A DNA stretch of 64,000 bases from Levilactobacillus suantsaiihabitans (lineage in GTDB: Bacteria; Bacillota; Bacilli; Lactobacillales; Lactobacillaceae). Below the pieces are notes generated by a model, which saw nothing but the letters and a program-made list of their open reading frames with translations, was not told the origin of the DNA and did not search any database. The position numbers and the translations under genes were made by a program. Where the stretch lies: positions 1 through 64,000 of the forward strand of contig NZ_RKLX01000011.1 in the NCBI RefSeq assembly GCF_004745505.1. Direction: 5' to 3'. This document shows positions 18,228-27,950 of this stretch, one piece after another. Position 1 is the first letter of the stretch; each line of letters starts with the position of its first letter.

Positions 18228-18838
18228 ATAGAATTGACTCGTTGATTGTCGTAAAGACGGTGTTCTGACACTTAAAATTGGTGAAACCAGGCGCCTGCGT
18301 CAGCCAGGGTTCCACCTGATCTGGGGAACGCCTCCAGCCTGAGGAGCGGTCTTCCGGCTCGCTTGAAAGCCTGGCAAAAATCGCCAGGCTCTCAAGTCGT
18401 CCCGCGCTGTAGGCTGAGACAAAACCTCAGCCAACACCGCCGACACAGCTGGCTCCACCCTGGCTGCCTCCGGCAAGGTTGACGGCTGTCAGTAACACTG
18501 TGTTAATGACAGACCAGTGTCAATGGAACTAACGCCTGGGGCTAAGACGATAGTTACTAACATGTACCAGCGTAGCCGAGAGTTCGCCAAATATGGGTTC
18601 AGCCGTGGGAGTTGCCTTAGCGGCGCGGTTCATGCCGCTTAGGCAACTGGCGTCTTTGAGACGTGACTTGCGGCTCAAAGCGAGGCGTCGAGACCGCCCT
18701 TTGGCTCGACCCGTCCGCCCCAGCGTTCCAACCCATATTTGGTGAACGGTAGGCGACCAGTTCACATTATGTGGCTGTAAACGACTATTTTGAGAGTCGC
18801 ATGATAACAACTGTTTCAGCTGATTTTCATCTTTCAAC
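18228..18838 (+). repeat. Most complete composite repeat (D, B copy 2, spacer, A core, C arm)
   Basis: Fills the gap between two converging genes. D arm with GACACTTAAAATTGGTGAAAC, B unit at 18287-18483 (197 bp, same length as copy 1), spacer, an inverted A unit at 18573-18760, then the C arm to 18838, ten bases from the prfC stop. The ends (TGAAGGTGAAAAT near 18217 and ATTTTCATCTTTCA near 18825) are inverted repeats allowing one gap. Confidence 0.8.
18573..18760 (-). repeat. Repeat A copy 3 (188 bp, nested in a composite)
   Basis: A near-complete A element in minus orientation. Outer arms: CCAAATATGGGTT and CCCATATTTGG. Its hairpin stems are GTCGAG/CTCGAC, CTTTGAG/CTCAAAG and AGTTGCCT/AGGCAACT. 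It separates GAGTTCGC from ATTATGTGGC, which are contiguous (as GAGTTCGCATTGTGAGGC) in the composite near 7.08 kb. Confidence 0.82.
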
Positions 18839-18847
18839 CAATTATCC

Positions 18848-20425
18848 TTACAGTTTAGACGTCAATTCGACATCCGGGTACTTGTCCTTGAACCAACGTT
18901 CAGCGAACTGGTTTTCAAACAAGAACAGCGGCTCGCCGTGATTGTCCTTGACCAACAGGTTCCGGGATGAGGACATCCGTTCATCCAGTTGATCCGGATT
19001 GATCCAACGGGCGGTCTTCTTGCCCATCGGTTCCATGACAACTTCGGAATTGTATTCGTTTTGCATCCGGAATTGGAAGACTTCAAATTGCAGTTGCCCC
19101 ACGGCTCCCAAAATGTAGTCGCCCGTCGAATACGACGTGTACAGTTGGACGGCCCCTTCTTGGACCAGTTGGTTGATCCCCTTGTGGAACGACTTTTGCT
19201 TCATGACGTTCTTTGCGGAGACCCGCACAAAGAGTTCCGGGGTAAATTGCGGCAATTTTTCAAATTTAATCTTGTTCTTCCCGGTGTAAATGGCATCGCC
19301 GATCTGGAAGTTCCCGGTATCGTACAGCCCGATAATGTCGCCGGCCACGGCCGTTTCCACGTTTTCGCGGGTGTCGGCCATGAATTCGGTCACGTTAGAT
19401 AACCGTAGCTTCTTACCGGTCCGTTCCTGGATGACGTCCATACCCCGGTCGAATTCACCCGAGCAGATCCGGACAAAGGCGATCCGGTCACGGTGATGCG
19501 GGTTCATGTTGGCCTGAATCTTGAAGACGAACCCAGAGAATTCGGGATCAGTCGGGGCCACATCGGTATCCTCTTCGGTGTGGTGACTCGCCGGTTTCGG
19601 TGCGTATTCCAGGTACGTTTCCAAGAAGGTCTTGACCCCAAAGTCGGCCAAGGCAGACCCGAAGAAGACCGGCGTTTGGTCCCCACTGGCGATTTTTGCT
19701 TCGTCAAATTGGTTCCCGGCCTCACTGATCAATGCCATGTTGTCCTTGGCGTCTTGGTACCAGCCGTCTTCTTCCAAGGCGTTGGGTTCAGCCAATTCAC
19801 CGTCATCTTTTAACGGCAAATACTGATGAGCGTCATCGTCTGGCCGGAACAAAGCCACACGGTGGTGGTAACGGTCATACAGACCCTTCAGTTCCTTACC
19901 CATCCCAATCGGCCAGTTCATCGGATAACCTTCGATGCCCAAGACATCTTCCAGTTCGGCGATCAGGTCCATGGGGTCCCGGCCATCCCGGTCGAGCTTG
20001 TTCATGAACGTGAAAATGGGAATGCCCCGCATCTTACAGATCTTGAACAGCTTCTTGGTCTGGGGTTCGATCCCCTTGGCGGAGTCAATGACCATGACTG
20101 CGGAGTCCACCGCCATCAACGTCCGGTAAGTATCTTCGGAGAAATCTTCATGTCCAGGGGTATCCAAGATGTTGATGCGCTTGCCCTGGTAGTCAAATTG
20201 CATCACGGAACTGGTCACGGAAATGCCCCGCTTTTGTTCAATTTCCATCCAGTCAGACTTGGCGAAGTTGCCACTCTTTCTGGCCTTAACGGTACCGGCC
20301 TCGCGGACCACGCCCCCGAATAACAGCAGCTGTTCGGTGATCGTCGTCTTCCCAGCATCGGGGTGAGAGATGATGGCAAACGTTCGGCGCTTGTTCACCG
20401 CTGACGCTAAAGTTTTTTCACTCAT
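18848..20425 (-). CDS. prfC: Peptide chain release factor 3
   Basis: RF3 is a translational GTPase that recycles RF1/RF2 from terminated ribosomes. The 525-residue protein has P-loop [20 protein letters not shown] (G2), DTPGHEDF (G3) and NKLD (G4) in an EF-Tu-type GTP domain, followed by the RF3-specific beta-barrel and C-terminal domains. GAGG lies nine bases before the ATG. It is a single gene, and its stop is within ten bases of a composite repeat. Confidence 0.97.
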   Translation of the reverse strand: MSEKTLASAVNKRRTFAIISHPDAGKTTITEQLLLFGGVVREAGTVKARKSGNFAKSDWMEIEQKRGISVTSSVMQFDYQGKRINILDTPGHEDFSEDTYRTLMAVDSAVMVIDSAKGIEPQTKKLFKICKMRGIPIFTFMNKLDRDGRDPMDLIAELEDVLGIEGYPMNWPIGMGKELKGLYDRYHHRVALFRPDDDAHQYLPLKDDGELAEPNALEEDGWYQDAKDNMALISEAGNQFDEAKIASGDQTPVFFGSALADFGVKTFLETYLEYAPKPASHHTEEDTDVAPTDPEFSGFVFKIQANMNPHHRDRIAFVRICSGEFDRGMDVIQERTGKKLRLSNVTEFMADTRENVETAVAGDIIGLYDTGNFQIGDAIYTGKNKIKFEKLPQFTPELFVRVSAKNVMKQKSFHKGINQLVQEGAVQLYTSYSTGDYILGAVGQLQFEVFQFRMQNEYNSEVVMEPMGKKTARWINPDQLDERMSSSRNLLVKDNHGEPLFLFENQFAERWFKDKYPDVELTSKL

Positions 20426-20664
20426 ATTTTTTCCTCACAAATTTTTTTATTTTCTCTATTTAGAGTCTCATTTAAGTTTAAAGGTCACAGCTAGTAATTT
20501 TAACACATTTAGCGGGTGGTTGAAAGCTATCGACCGCCGACGGACCGCTTCTGACTTAGACAATTGTCCACCCCCGTCACGGTTTTTCGAGTCGATTCGC
20601 CGGTGCCGGGGATTTCGTGGTATGATAAGACAATGACCTTTAATCTTTAGAAACGGGTGAAATT

Positions 20665-21219
20665 ATGTCGGCGTCTACTGAAGCCTTACTCATTGAAATC
20701 GTCTTTGGCGTGGGGGCCCTGGTGGTACTGGGCGGCCTCGCGGGATTACTCATCGCGCGGGCCAAGCACCAACCTTTACGCCCCACCATGTCCGTCATCC
20801 TTTGCGGGGCGGGCTTGGCGGTGATTGCCCTTCTGCTCAACAATCTGTTATTTCGGTCCTATGACCACGTCCAATTAAAAAAGAATCAATATTACGAGGT
20901 TACCAGTCTGACCGCTAACATGAAGCAGTCCCTGGCTAGCAGCCGCACGGCCAATCAACCGGTCAGCCCCCAGGCCAAAAAGGCCAGCAAGAATGTCACG
21001 TATCTGGTCAAGAACCTCAAGCAGCCGCACCACGCGCTCACCTTGGCTAAAGCGGCACAGCACCAGCTCACCTCGGTCAAGCACCCCGACGTTCAGCTGG
21101 TCCGGCGCAACTATCGCGTCATCTTACGCACGTACTTCAAGCAGACCGGCATTACGACGGAGCAGGTCGACCAATTGACCGCCCACGCTTACCGGCAAGC
21201 CACTAGCTACCAACGTTAG
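20665..21219 (+). CDS. Two-helix membrane protein of unknown function
   Basis: A 184-residue protein. Two membrane helices (about 8-32 and 42-62) are joined by a short basic loop, ARAKHQPLRP. A polar, helix-rich tail of about 120 residues with many Lys, Gln and His follows. No cysteine pairs, lipobox or catalytic motif is visible, and I recognise no domain. A TATGAT box lies about 45 bp upstream of the ATG. It is not in an operon; an A repeat starts 31 bp after its stop. Confidence 0.6.
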   Translation: MSASTEALLIEIVFGVGALVVLGGLAGLLIARAKHQPLRPTMSVILCGAGLAVIALLLNNLLFRSYDHVQLKKNQYYEVTSLTANMKQSLASSRTANQPVSPQAKKASKNVTYLVKNLKQPHHALTLAKAAQHQLTSVKHPDVQLVRRNYRVILRTYFKQTGITTEQVDQLTAHAYRQATSYQR

Positions 21220-21249
21220 TGATGGTTGTGGATAGCGACATAGATGGGG

Positions 21250-21440
21250 CTGGCCACCTTACCGTTCGCCAAATATGGGTTGGAACGCGGTGGGCGGACC
21301 GGACCGAGCCTGAGAAACGGTCTCGGCCTCGCTTTGAGCCGAAGTTCACGTCTCAAAGACGCCAGTTCTCTAAGCGCCGTGAACCTTGGCGCTAAGAGAA
21401 CTCCCACGGCTGAACCCATATTTGGCGAACTCCCGGCTAC
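21250..21440 (+). repeat. Repeat A copy 4 (full length, 191 bp)
   Basis: One of three copies of identical length. Outer arms GTTCGCCAAATATGGGTT and AACCCATATTTGGCGAAC pair perfectly over 18 bp. They close three hairpins: CCGAG/CTCGG, CTTTGAG/CTCAAAG, and a 15-bp stem AGTTCTCTAAGCGCC/GGCGCTAAGAGAACT with one A-A mismatch. Confidence 0.9.
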
Positions 21441-21645
21441 AAGCGTGCTAATCATCAACGGCGACCTAATCCCAGGCGGTGACTAACCTGACAGCTGGTC
21501 ATTAACGCTTAGCTAATGCCAGGTTATCAATCGTCGGTTAACCACCGACTCCGACTGACACAGACTACACCACATGGAAGATGAAGCATTTCGTCGTCAC
21601 CATCTCCGCAGTCCGACTCATCGCGACAACTCATAACAAACAATT

Positions 21646-21689
21646 AAAAACTGCAGGTTCCCACGTCAGCGTGAGCACCTGCAGTTTTT
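21646..21689. terminator. Bidirectional terminator
   Basis: AAAAACTGCAGGT and ACCTGCAGTTTTT form a perfect 13-bp stem between a plus-strand gene and tagF. Confidence 0.88.
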
Positions 21690-21712
21690 GTTATTTTAAA
21701 ATTGACTTTCCG

Positions 21713-21840
21713 ATGCTTAAAGAACTGGCGTCTTTGAAACGTGTTCTTCGGCTCAAAGCGAGGCGGCGAGACCGCCTCTTGGCTCGGCCCGTCCGCCCTC
21801 AGCGTTCCAACTCATCTCTAGCGAACGGTAAGGCGGCCAG
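21713..21840 (-). repeat. Repeat A copy 5, truncated
   Basis: In minus orientation it begins 25 bp after the tagF stop with the A left end and keeps the first two hairpins. It breaks off within the third hairpin (GCCAGTTCTTTAAGC). The right outer arm is missing. Confidence 0.82.
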
Positions 21841-21864
21841 CTCCGCATAGTCTCGTCAGCCAGC

Positions 21865-23889
21865 TTAAACGTTCTTTTCAATCTGTTGGACCACGTAGTT
21901 GACGATCTTCAAGGAACTCAGCCCGTCGTCGATGGCACAGAAGCGTCGGTAGAAGTCCATGAACTTCTGGTCGCCGCTCATGTCTGGTGTCTGGAGCTTT
22001 TCGCCGATCATGTCCAACAATTGCGTTTCATTATGGGCAATCTCACCCGGCAAGTCCTTTTCGTAGTCAAGGTAAAAGCCCCGGAGTTCGTCCTTGTACA
22101 TGTGGTAATCGTACGGGTAGAACAGAATCGGCCGCTTCAGGTAAGCGAAATCAAAGAAGACGGACGAGTAGTCGGTGATCAACATGTCAGAGATCAGGTA
22201 CAGCTCGGAGATGTCTGGATGGTTGGACAGGTCAAAGACGACCCCTTCGTAGCCACTGATGTCCAGCGCGTTAGAAATCAAATAGTGCATCCGCAGCACT
22301 AAGACCGCGTCTTTACCAAATTTCTCGCGGAAATCATCCAGTGAAAATGGCAGTTCGAAGGTGTACTTACCCTTTTCAGCGAACTGGTTGTCCCGGTAAG
22401 TCGGCGCGTACAAGACGACCTTCTTGTCCAGTGGAATCCCTAGCCGTTGCTTCAAGGCAACCACATCTTCGGGCGTACTGTTGATCAGTTCGTCGTTTCG
22501 GGGGTACCCGACCTTTAAGATCTGGTTGTTAAAGCCAAAGGCCGACCGGAAGATCCGCGTAGAATAGTCGTTGGGCGAAACCAACGCATCCCAGCGGTTG
22601 GCTTCCCGAACGAAGTTGGCGTGGTACTTGGCCGTCGTGGTGCCAGGCATCGACACGTTTTCAATGTCCAAGCCCAACTTCTTCAACGGCGTCCCGTGCC
22701 AAGTCTGGATGTAAGTCACGTAATTGGGCTTACGGACCCAGGCCGGGAAGCGCGCATTACTGATCCAGAAGCTGGCCTTTTCCAGCGTCCGCACCCACTT
22801 GGCCGTCCGCCGCACGACAAACGGGATTTGATTTTCCCGGCAGAACTTCTTTTGCGACTTGTCAATCGACCAGACGAAGTTAAACCCAGGGTACAGTTGC
22901 ACGAACAAGCGATAAATGGCGTACGGCGAATCACTGACTTGCCGCCCACCAAAGCTTTCGAAGATCAGGGTTGGCTGCTCAAATGGCCGGTGACCGCGCT
23001 TGAATAACCGCCGCATGTAGGCCAGGTTGACCTTGTCCATCAACAGGGACAGTAACTTGGTCGCCCCACCGATTTTGCTAGGCACGTGGGCCAAGCGTTG
23101 GGGCAAGGTTGGCGCCGCCATTTCCTGAATTCGAATCCCATTGTCAAAGCGCTTTTGCACCAAGATCAAGCGGTGGTTCGGGGTAATGGCTTGGGTGACC
23201 TGCCCGGCTAATGACTTGGCCAAGACGACCCGTTGTTCCAGGTCTGTGCCCGCTACCGTGGAGCGGATGAAGAGCTGTTGGGTGCTGTCTTGGGGCAAAT
23301 CAGACAACGGAATAGCGCCCGTGAACAGGCCGTGCAGGTTCATGTGGGTGATGGGCCACTCCGCGGAACTATCCTGCTTTTCGTTCTTCAAGACTAATCG
23401 CTGGTTCTCGATGGCTTGGCCGTTGAGGCGGCTGCGCCCGATGACCTGGAGCTGGTCGTCTTGTAAGTTGATGGCACTAATGGTGAATTCAGTTTCGGAC
23501 TGTTGGGTGTGCAGGTTGAACAACGCCATCCCCTCAGCATCACTGTTGACCTGGTAAAAACTGGTCAACGTCAATTGGTGCCGGTCACTGAGGTATTCAC
23601 TTTCGACTTGGATCAAGCCGCGAGTGTTCTGTTGCCGAATATTTAAGTATAGTTCCCAACTGAACTCGCTTTGTTCCGACGCCGGGATCTGCAGGTCCGC
23701 CGCATTGAGACGAATCCGCACGATCTCCGCACTGACGACCTTGCTGATGGGCACGGTCAACGACGCCTTGGTGGTTTTTTCCAAGAAGGTGACCGCTAAA
23801 TCATCGAACGGTTCCGGCACGTCGATCAGTTCGAGTTCGAGTTCTTGTAAATTCTTTTTATGATGTAATCCAGATAAAATCGCACGCAC
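21865..23889 (-). CDS. tagF: CDP-glycerol:poly(glycerophosphate) glycerophosphotransferase
   Basis: A TagF-family polymerase that adds glycerol-phosphate units from CDP-glycerol to the growing wall teichoic acid chain at the membrane. The 674-residue protein has the catalytic signatures TWHGTPLKKLG (about 410), YAPTYRDN (about 490) and TDYSSVFFDFAYLKRPILFYPYD (about 575) in its C-terminal half. The N-terminal 280 residues are a variable domain. It starts with GTG at 23889 after AAGGAG. Only 14 bp separate it from the upstream gene, so the two are co-transcribed. Its stop lies 25 bp from an A repeat. Confidence 0.9.
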   Translation of the reverse strand: MRAILSGLHHKKNLQELELELIDVPEPFDDLAVTFLEKTTKASLTVPISKVVSAEIVRIRLNAADLQIPASEQSEFSWELYLNIRQQNTRGLIQVESEYLSDRHQLTLTSFYQVNSDAEGMALFNLHTQQSETEFTISAINLQDDQLQVIGRSRLNGQAIENQRLVLKNEKQDSSAEWPITHMNLHGLFTGAIPLSDLPQDSTQQLFIRSTVAGTDLEQRVVLAKSLAGQVTQAITPNHRLILVQKRFDNGIRIQEMAAPTLPQRLAHVPSKIGGATKLLSLLMDKVNLAYMRRLFKRGHRPFEQPTLIFESFGGRQVSDSPYAIYRLFVQLYPGFNFVWSIDKSQKKFCRENQIPFVVRRTAKWVRTLEKASFWISNARFPAWVRKPNYVTYIQTWHGTPLKKLGLDIENVSMPGTTTAKYHANFVREANRWDALVSPNDYSTRIFRSAFGFNNQILKVGYPRNDELINSTPEDVVALKQRLGIPLDKKVVLYAPTYRDNQFAEKGKYTFELPFSLDDFREKFGKDAVLVLRMHYLISNALDISGYEGVVFDLSNHPDISELYLISDMLITDYSSVFFDFAYLKRPILFYPYDYHMYKDELRGFYLDYEKDLPGEIAHNETQLLDMIGEKLQTPDMSGDQKFMDFYRRFCAIDDGLSSLKIVNYVVQQIEKNV

Positions 23890-23903
23890 GATGGAAAAAC
23901 TCC

Positions 23904-24788
23904 TTAGTAATTAAAAATCAGCTGGTTCGGCATTTGCGGTGAAATGGCGGCGTTAATCGCCAGGTCGACGTACAACCGCGTCTCCGGCGTCAACAGGTGG
24001 CTCAAGACCGCTTGGTAAAAGGTATACAGGTCATCAAACCGTCGGTAGTTCGAGTAGGCCAATACGCCGTAGTACGTCTCTGCGGCCGAGACGATTGAGG
24101 TGTGATCCACGGTAGCGGCCTCGGCCTTGTTTCGTTGGCGCTTAGTCATGTTGGCCAGCGCCGCGTTTTGCTTGGCATCCGCGAATTCCGTGGCCATCAT
24201 GGCCGACGCATTGCTCAGGTTGAAGACGTGGTTGATGGGCCGTTCATGCCGCACGAAGCGTAGAACCGCTTCTCCCTTGGCGTTTAAGACGTAGCTGGTC
24301 TGGGCGACCTCATCCGTGATTTTTTCAATGCCGACGACCTGACCGTCCAAGCCGTAAGTGTCGATCTGCACCAACTGATCGGCGTGATACTGCCGCAAGA
24401 CCATCGGTGAGTCATCGTCTAATTGCCGTAATTCGGCGACCAGGTGACCGGCGTCCAAATACCGCTTGACCTGTTCTTCGTTGTCGGCGAATAGCCGCTC
24501 ATCAAAGGTCGTCAGCGTGGGCGTGTTACGCTCGCCACTGGTCAATTTTAAGCCTTGCTCATCGCGATACAGGTCGGCTAAGGTGACCAGGTTCACATCA
24601 CTGACGCCCGGGTTCTTGCGGGCCAAGCGATTTAAAAAGGTCCGCACTTTCCAGGTCGCCTCAAAGTCCACCAGCGCGACTAACACGCTGACTGCCACGT
24701 CTTGTTTGACCGCTTGCAATAATTGCTGGGTAAAATTGGGCTTATGCATCCCGTTTAAGGACGTTACTAAAAAAATAATTTGTTGCAT
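23904..24788 (-). CDS. Unknown teichoic-acid-cluster protein
   Basis: A 294-residue soluble protein co-transcribed with tagF. I do not recognise a catalytic domain. The middle (about 105-195: RQYHADQLVQIDTYGLDGQVVGIEKI..., then VLRFVRHERP) loosely resembles the N-terminal, non-catalytic part of TagE-type poly(glycerol-phosphate) glucosyltransferases. No C-terminal sugar-nucleotide-binding domain follows. It may be an accessory or chaperone-like partner for teichoic acid glycosylation or polymerisation; this is inferred from context only. GGAGG precedes the ATG. Confidence 0.6.
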   Translation of the reverse strand: MQQIIFLVTSLNGMHKPNFTQQLLQAVKQDVAVSVLVALVDFEATWKVRTFLNRLARKNPGVSDVNLVTLADLYRDEQGLKLTSGERNTPTLTTFDERLFADNEEQVKRYLDAGHLVAELRQLDDDSPMVLRQYHADQLVQIDTYGLDGQVVGIEKITDEVAQTSYVLNAKGEAVLRFVRHERPINHVFNLSNASAMMATEFADAKQNAALANMTKRQRNKAEAATVDHTSIVSAAETYYGVLAYSNYRRFDDLYTFYQAVLSHLLTPETRLYVDLAINAAISPQMPNQLIFNY

Positions 24789-24817
24789 TCCTCTGCCTCC
24801 GTCTGCGCTCTAATAAG

Positions 24818-24848
24818 AAAAAATCCCTAGTCAACGACTAAGGATTTT
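24818..24848 (-). terminator. tagD terminator
   Basis: On the minus strand AAAATCCTTAGTC pairs with GACTAGGGATTTT and is followed by T residues. It separates tagD from the downstream tagF pair. Confidence 0.85.
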
Positions 24849-24856
24849 CACCAACA

Positions 24857-25273
24857 CTACTCTTTTTCCTTCCAGTCTTCTTCGTCTGATAGGCCTAAGT
24901 CGTGCTTGATTTTAGTCGTGGAAATGCCTTCCGTCCGTGGTAAGTAAACCACTTCACAGTAGTCCTTCAAGAAGTCAAACTTGCCTTTCCAGTCGTCACC
25001 CATGACGAAGATATCAATATCATTATCTTGGACGTCGCGAATCTTTTGGTCCCAAGAGGTTTCTGGAATGACGTGATCCACGTACTTAATGGCTTCGAGG
25101 ATGTACTTACGGTCTTCATAAGACGTGTAAGCCCGCTTGCCCTTTTCGGCGTTGAATTCATCAGAAGACACGCACACTGTCAAATCGTCACCCAAGGCTT
25201 TCGCCCGCTTCAATAACCGAATGTGACCCTTATGTAATAGGTCAAACGTCCCGTACGTAATTACTTTTTTCAT
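24857..25273 (-). CDS. tagD: Glycerol-3-phosphate cytidylyltransferase
   Basis: TagD makes CDP-glycerol from CTP and glycerol-3-phosphate, the substrate used by TagF. The 138-residue length is typical. The nucleotide-binding HKGH motif is at 14-17 and the C-terminal RTEGISTTKIK motif is present. It has its own terminator, so it is expressed separately from the tagF pair although clustered with it. Confidence 0.97.
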   Translation of the reverse strand: MKKVITYGTFDLLHKGHIRLLKRAKALGDDLTVCVSSDEFNAEKGKRAYTSYEDRKYILEAIKYVDHVIPETSWDQKIRDVQDNDIDIFVMGDDWKGKFDFLKDYCEVVYLPRTEGISTTKIKHDLGLSDEEDWKEKE

Positions 25274-25424
25274 GTAGACTCTCCTACTTTATCTGGTTAA
25301 TTTCCCCGCCGCAGTCTGCAGGGGGCACAAAAAAATTCCAATAACAATCTAAATAGTAGCATATTCAGCGGTCACGTCAACTTCAAACCGCAAACGTTAC
25401 GCAATTCTTGAGAATTTTGACACC

Positions 25425-26537
25425 CTAAAGTGCGGATTTCTTACTGTGATCCAGCTGCCAAATACTGTAAAGATACTGAACAATCGTCTTGACCACGGCG
25501 TATAGCGGAATCGCCAGAATCATCCCCAGTAGCCCCGCGATATTTCCTGCTGCCAATAAAATAATGATAATCGTCAGTGGATGGATCTGTAAGCTCTTGC
25601 CAATGATGTTGGGGTACACCAGGTTGCCGTCGATCTGTTGGACCACCACGACCACGATGATAACGTATAGCACCAGGCTGGTACTGCTGGTGAAGGCCAC
25701 GATCAAAGCCGGTAGAATACCGATGTACGGACCCACGTAAGGAATCAAGTTGCAGATACCGGCGAACAGCCCCAGCAACAACGCGTATTTCTCCCCGACC
25801 AGGAAATAGCCGATGGCCGTGAAGCTGCCGACAAACAGGCATTCAATGATCTGACCACCCACGTAACGGGCAATCGTCTGGTTCATCCGGCCGAGCAATT
25901 CAGCAATCTGGTCGCCGTGCTTTTCGGGCAACCAGCTGCGAATGGCCGGCATGAACTTATCACCATCCTTGAGCATGTAAAACAGCATGACAGGCACTGT
26001 AACGGCCGTGACGGTCACGGTGGTCACTGTCCCGATGATGGAGCCAATGCCCGTGGTCAGGCCGCTCATGAAGCCCTGGGCGTACTTGGCGAAGGCGGAC
26101 TGGAGTTGACTGAGGTATTTGGTAAAATCCACATCCTTAAAGGCCGGCTGATTGATAAACTTACTCAACACTGCCTCGCTCGACTTGGCAAACCCCGGGA
26201 TGTTGCCAATCAAATTGGTAATCTGCGTGGCCAGCCGCGGAATCAGCCACATACCACCGGCCACCAAGACCAACACCAGCAACAAGAAGACCAGTGCCAC
26301 GGCTCCGGTGCGGTTGAGATGAAATTTCCGCCAACGCACCTTTTCTAGCACCTTGACCAAGGGGTTCAACAGGTAAAACAACACCCCAGACAACAGGAGC
26401 GGTGCGAAGATTGTCGACAGAAAGACCCCAATTGGGGAGAACAGAAAGCTAATTTGCGTACAGACCCAGATCAATGCGGCCACGATCAACAATTCTAATG
26501 ACCAAAAGAGGAGTCGTGAGTTGGCGACCCATTTCAT
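25425..26537 (-). CDS. AI-2E family (PerM-like) membrane exporter
   Basis: A 370-residue protein of the AI-2E/PerM family. It has six to eight membrane helices, the long periplasmic-type loop after helix 3, and the conserved VGPYIGILPALIVAF, QQIDGNLVYPNIIG and PLTIIIILLAAGNIAGLLG segments near the C-terminus. Family members have been linked to autoinducer-2 or Na+/H+ export; the substrate here is unknown. The frame is open upstream, but AAGGGAG before the ATG at 26537 and the preceding terminator fix the start. Confidence 0.85.
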   Translation of the reverse strand: MKWVANSRLLFWSLELLIVAALIWVCTQISFLFSPIGVFLSTIFAPLLLSGVLFYLLNPLVKVLEKVRWRKFHLNRTGAVALVFLLLVLVLVAGGMWLIPRLATQITNLIGNIPGFAKSSEAVLSKFINQPAFKDVDFTKYLSQLQSAFAKYAQGFMSGLTTGIGSIIGTVTTVTVTAVTVPVMLFYMLKDGDKFMPAIRSWLPEKHGDQIAELLGRMNQTIARYVGGQIIECLFVGSFTAIGYFLVGEKYALLLGLFAGICNLIPYVGPYIGILPALIVAFTSSTSLVLYVIIVVVVVQQIDGNLVYPNIIGKSLQIHPLTIIIILLAAGNIAGLLGMILAIPLYAVVKTIVQYLYSIWQLDHSKKSAL

Positions 26538-26587
26538 GGCGGACGCTCCCTTCGTTTTCACCAGCCACCCGGCCGGTCTGATTTTTA

Positions 26588-26624
26588 GAAAAAAGGAGCG
26601 AGCCACGAAATGGACTTGCTCCTG
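26588..26624 (-). terminator. Terminator after the DUF402 gene
   Basis: On the minus strand AGGAGCAAGTCC pairs with GGCTCGCTCCT and is followed by TTTTTTCT. Confidence 0.82.
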
Positions 26625-26643
26625 GTGGTACGGAAGACAACTC

Positions 26644-27201
26644 TTACTGATCATTCGAGCGTCGAAGTAACTCCTGATAACGTTGGTACCAGAGATCGAC
26701 GTAGGCTTGGGAAAAAGGCCCCTTATGATGATTAATCCAATCGACCAGGGTCAACACGTTGGCCTTCAAGATCCGATCGGTTGCCTCACCATACTGCCAC
26801 CGCTGACTGAAATCTTCATACTCGTCAACGTCGAGCAGGCGTTTCTCACCATCCGGAAAAACCTTCACGTCGAGATCATAATCAATGTATTTGAGCGCTT
26901 CTTTATCCAAAACGTACGGGGATGCCAGGTTACAGTAATACGACACCCCGTTGTCCCGAATCATCGCAACAATGTTAAACCAATAATGCTTGTGAAAATA
27001 AACGATTGCGGGCTCACGAGTCACCCACCGCCGCCCATCGTCTTCGGTGACCAAGGTGTGGTCATTGACGCCGATGAGGGCGTTTTCGCTTGTTTTGAGT
27101 ACCATAGTGTCGCGCCAAGTTCGATGCAAACTTCCGTCGTGCTTGTAGCTTTTGATCGTAATGAAGTCGCCTTCCTTAGGTCCTCTAGCTTCGCGCGTCA
27201 T
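26644..27201 (-). CDS. ntdP: DUF402 nucleoside tri-/diphosphate phosphatase
   Basis: A 185-residue protein of the DUF402 (YgaC/UPF0374) family, whose characterised members hydrolyse nucleoside tri- and diphosphates. The start [30 protein letters not shown] and the central [24 protein letters not shown], with conserved acidic residues ([14 protein letters not shown]), are diagnostic. It is followed by a terminator and stands alone. Confidence 0.85.
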   Translation of the reverse strand: MTREARGPKEGDFITIKSYKHDGSLHRTWRDTMVLKTSENALIGVNDHTLVTEDDGRRWVTREPAIVYFHKHYWFNIVAMIRDNGVSYYCNLASPYVLDKEALKYIDYDLDVKVFPDGEKRLLDVDEYEDFSQRWQYGEATDRILKANVLTLVDWINHHKGPFSQAYVDLWYQRYQELLRRSNDQ

Positions 27202-27498
27202 GTCTAAACCCTACTTTCTAAGTAACGGGTAACTATAAAAATTCACTCAATATTATACCAGATTACGCCTCCCTTGAATAGGTTCAGACCGATTCTCCTG
27301 AACAAATTCCTTCTGGTGGGCGGCTATCGTCCGGTGAATTTTACTTGGTGTTGAAGATTGCCCAGTAAATTTACTAGCTGCGCAAATCATCATTTTCCGC
27401 GTTAAAACTTTTCCAATAGCCCCCAACCCCGACTTGCCAAATTCCACAATCAAGTTCACTATTGAGTTAAAAATTTTAGAAAATCGAGGTAACTTCTT
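27202..27498. other. AT-richer divergent intergenic region
   Basis: Separates two divergent genes. I see no repeat of families A or B, no strong hairpin and no convincing promoter pair; a weak TTGCCA box lies near 27433. Confidence 0.3.
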
Positions 27499-27744
27499 AT
27501 GGCACAAGCTCCCCTCAGCTCCTTTGAACCCCTGATTCCCCAAGTCGCCGAACTTTTGGCGGATGATCCTAAATTAACGGCCTTCTTTAACGACCTCACC
27601 GTGGGCTACCAACGTGAATGGGCCCGCTACATTTTCGGCGCCAAGGCCGACGCGACCAAGCAACGTCACATCGCCGACATGCGCCAGATTTTAGCGGCTG
27701 GATACAAGTCCAAGCGGGCTTACGGCAGTCGGCCCAAAGACTAA
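27499..27744 (+). CDS. YdeI/OmdA-like small protein
   Basis: An 81-residue helical protein. YQREWARYIFGAKADATKQRHIADMRQILAAGYKSKRAYG matches the C-terminal helical module of the YdeI/OmdA family (bacteriocin-protection family). The larger N-terminal domain of YdeI is absent. GAGG precedes the ATG. Its stop codon TAA lies inside the outer arm of the adjacent A repeat: 27734-27752 pairs with 27963-27980. Function here is unknown. Confidence 0.7.
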   Translation: MAQAPLSSFEPLIPQVAELLADDPKLTAFFNDLTVGYQREWARYIFGAKADATKQRHIADMRQILAAGYKSKRAYGSRPKD

Positions 27745-27769
27745 GTGGTTGGTGGCGACGGGGGTTATA

Positions 27770-27950
27770 CTGGCCGCCTTACCGTTCGTTAGAGATGGGT
27801 TGGAACGCTGAGGGCGGACCAGCCGAACCAAAGTACGGTCCCGGCTTCGCTTTGAGCCGAAAAACACGTCTCAAAGACACCAGTTTACTAAGGCGGCAAG
27901 CCGCCAAGTTAACTCCCACGGCTGAGCCATATTCAGCGAGCTCTCGGCTC
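27770..27950 (+). repeat. Repeat A copy 6 (181 bp)
   Basis: Starts 26 bp after the upstream stop. It has the left end, hairpin CTTTGAG/CTCAAAG, and a third hairpin of different sequence, GGCGGC/GCCGCC. The inner 18-bp arms have diverged, but an additional outer stem, GACTAAGTGG/CCACTTAGTC, closes the element further out. Confidence 0.85.

Noticed and set aside
21712-21840. Repeat A copies considered as tRNA-like or riboswitch genes
   Set aside because: The cloverleaf-like outline has no T-arm or anticodon features. The elements lie after stop codons rather than in 5' leaders, so neither class fits.
26538-26654. N-terminal extension of the AI-2E family gene frame
   Set aside because: It overlaps the upstream terminator hairpin, and a good ribosome-binding site precedes the later ATG.
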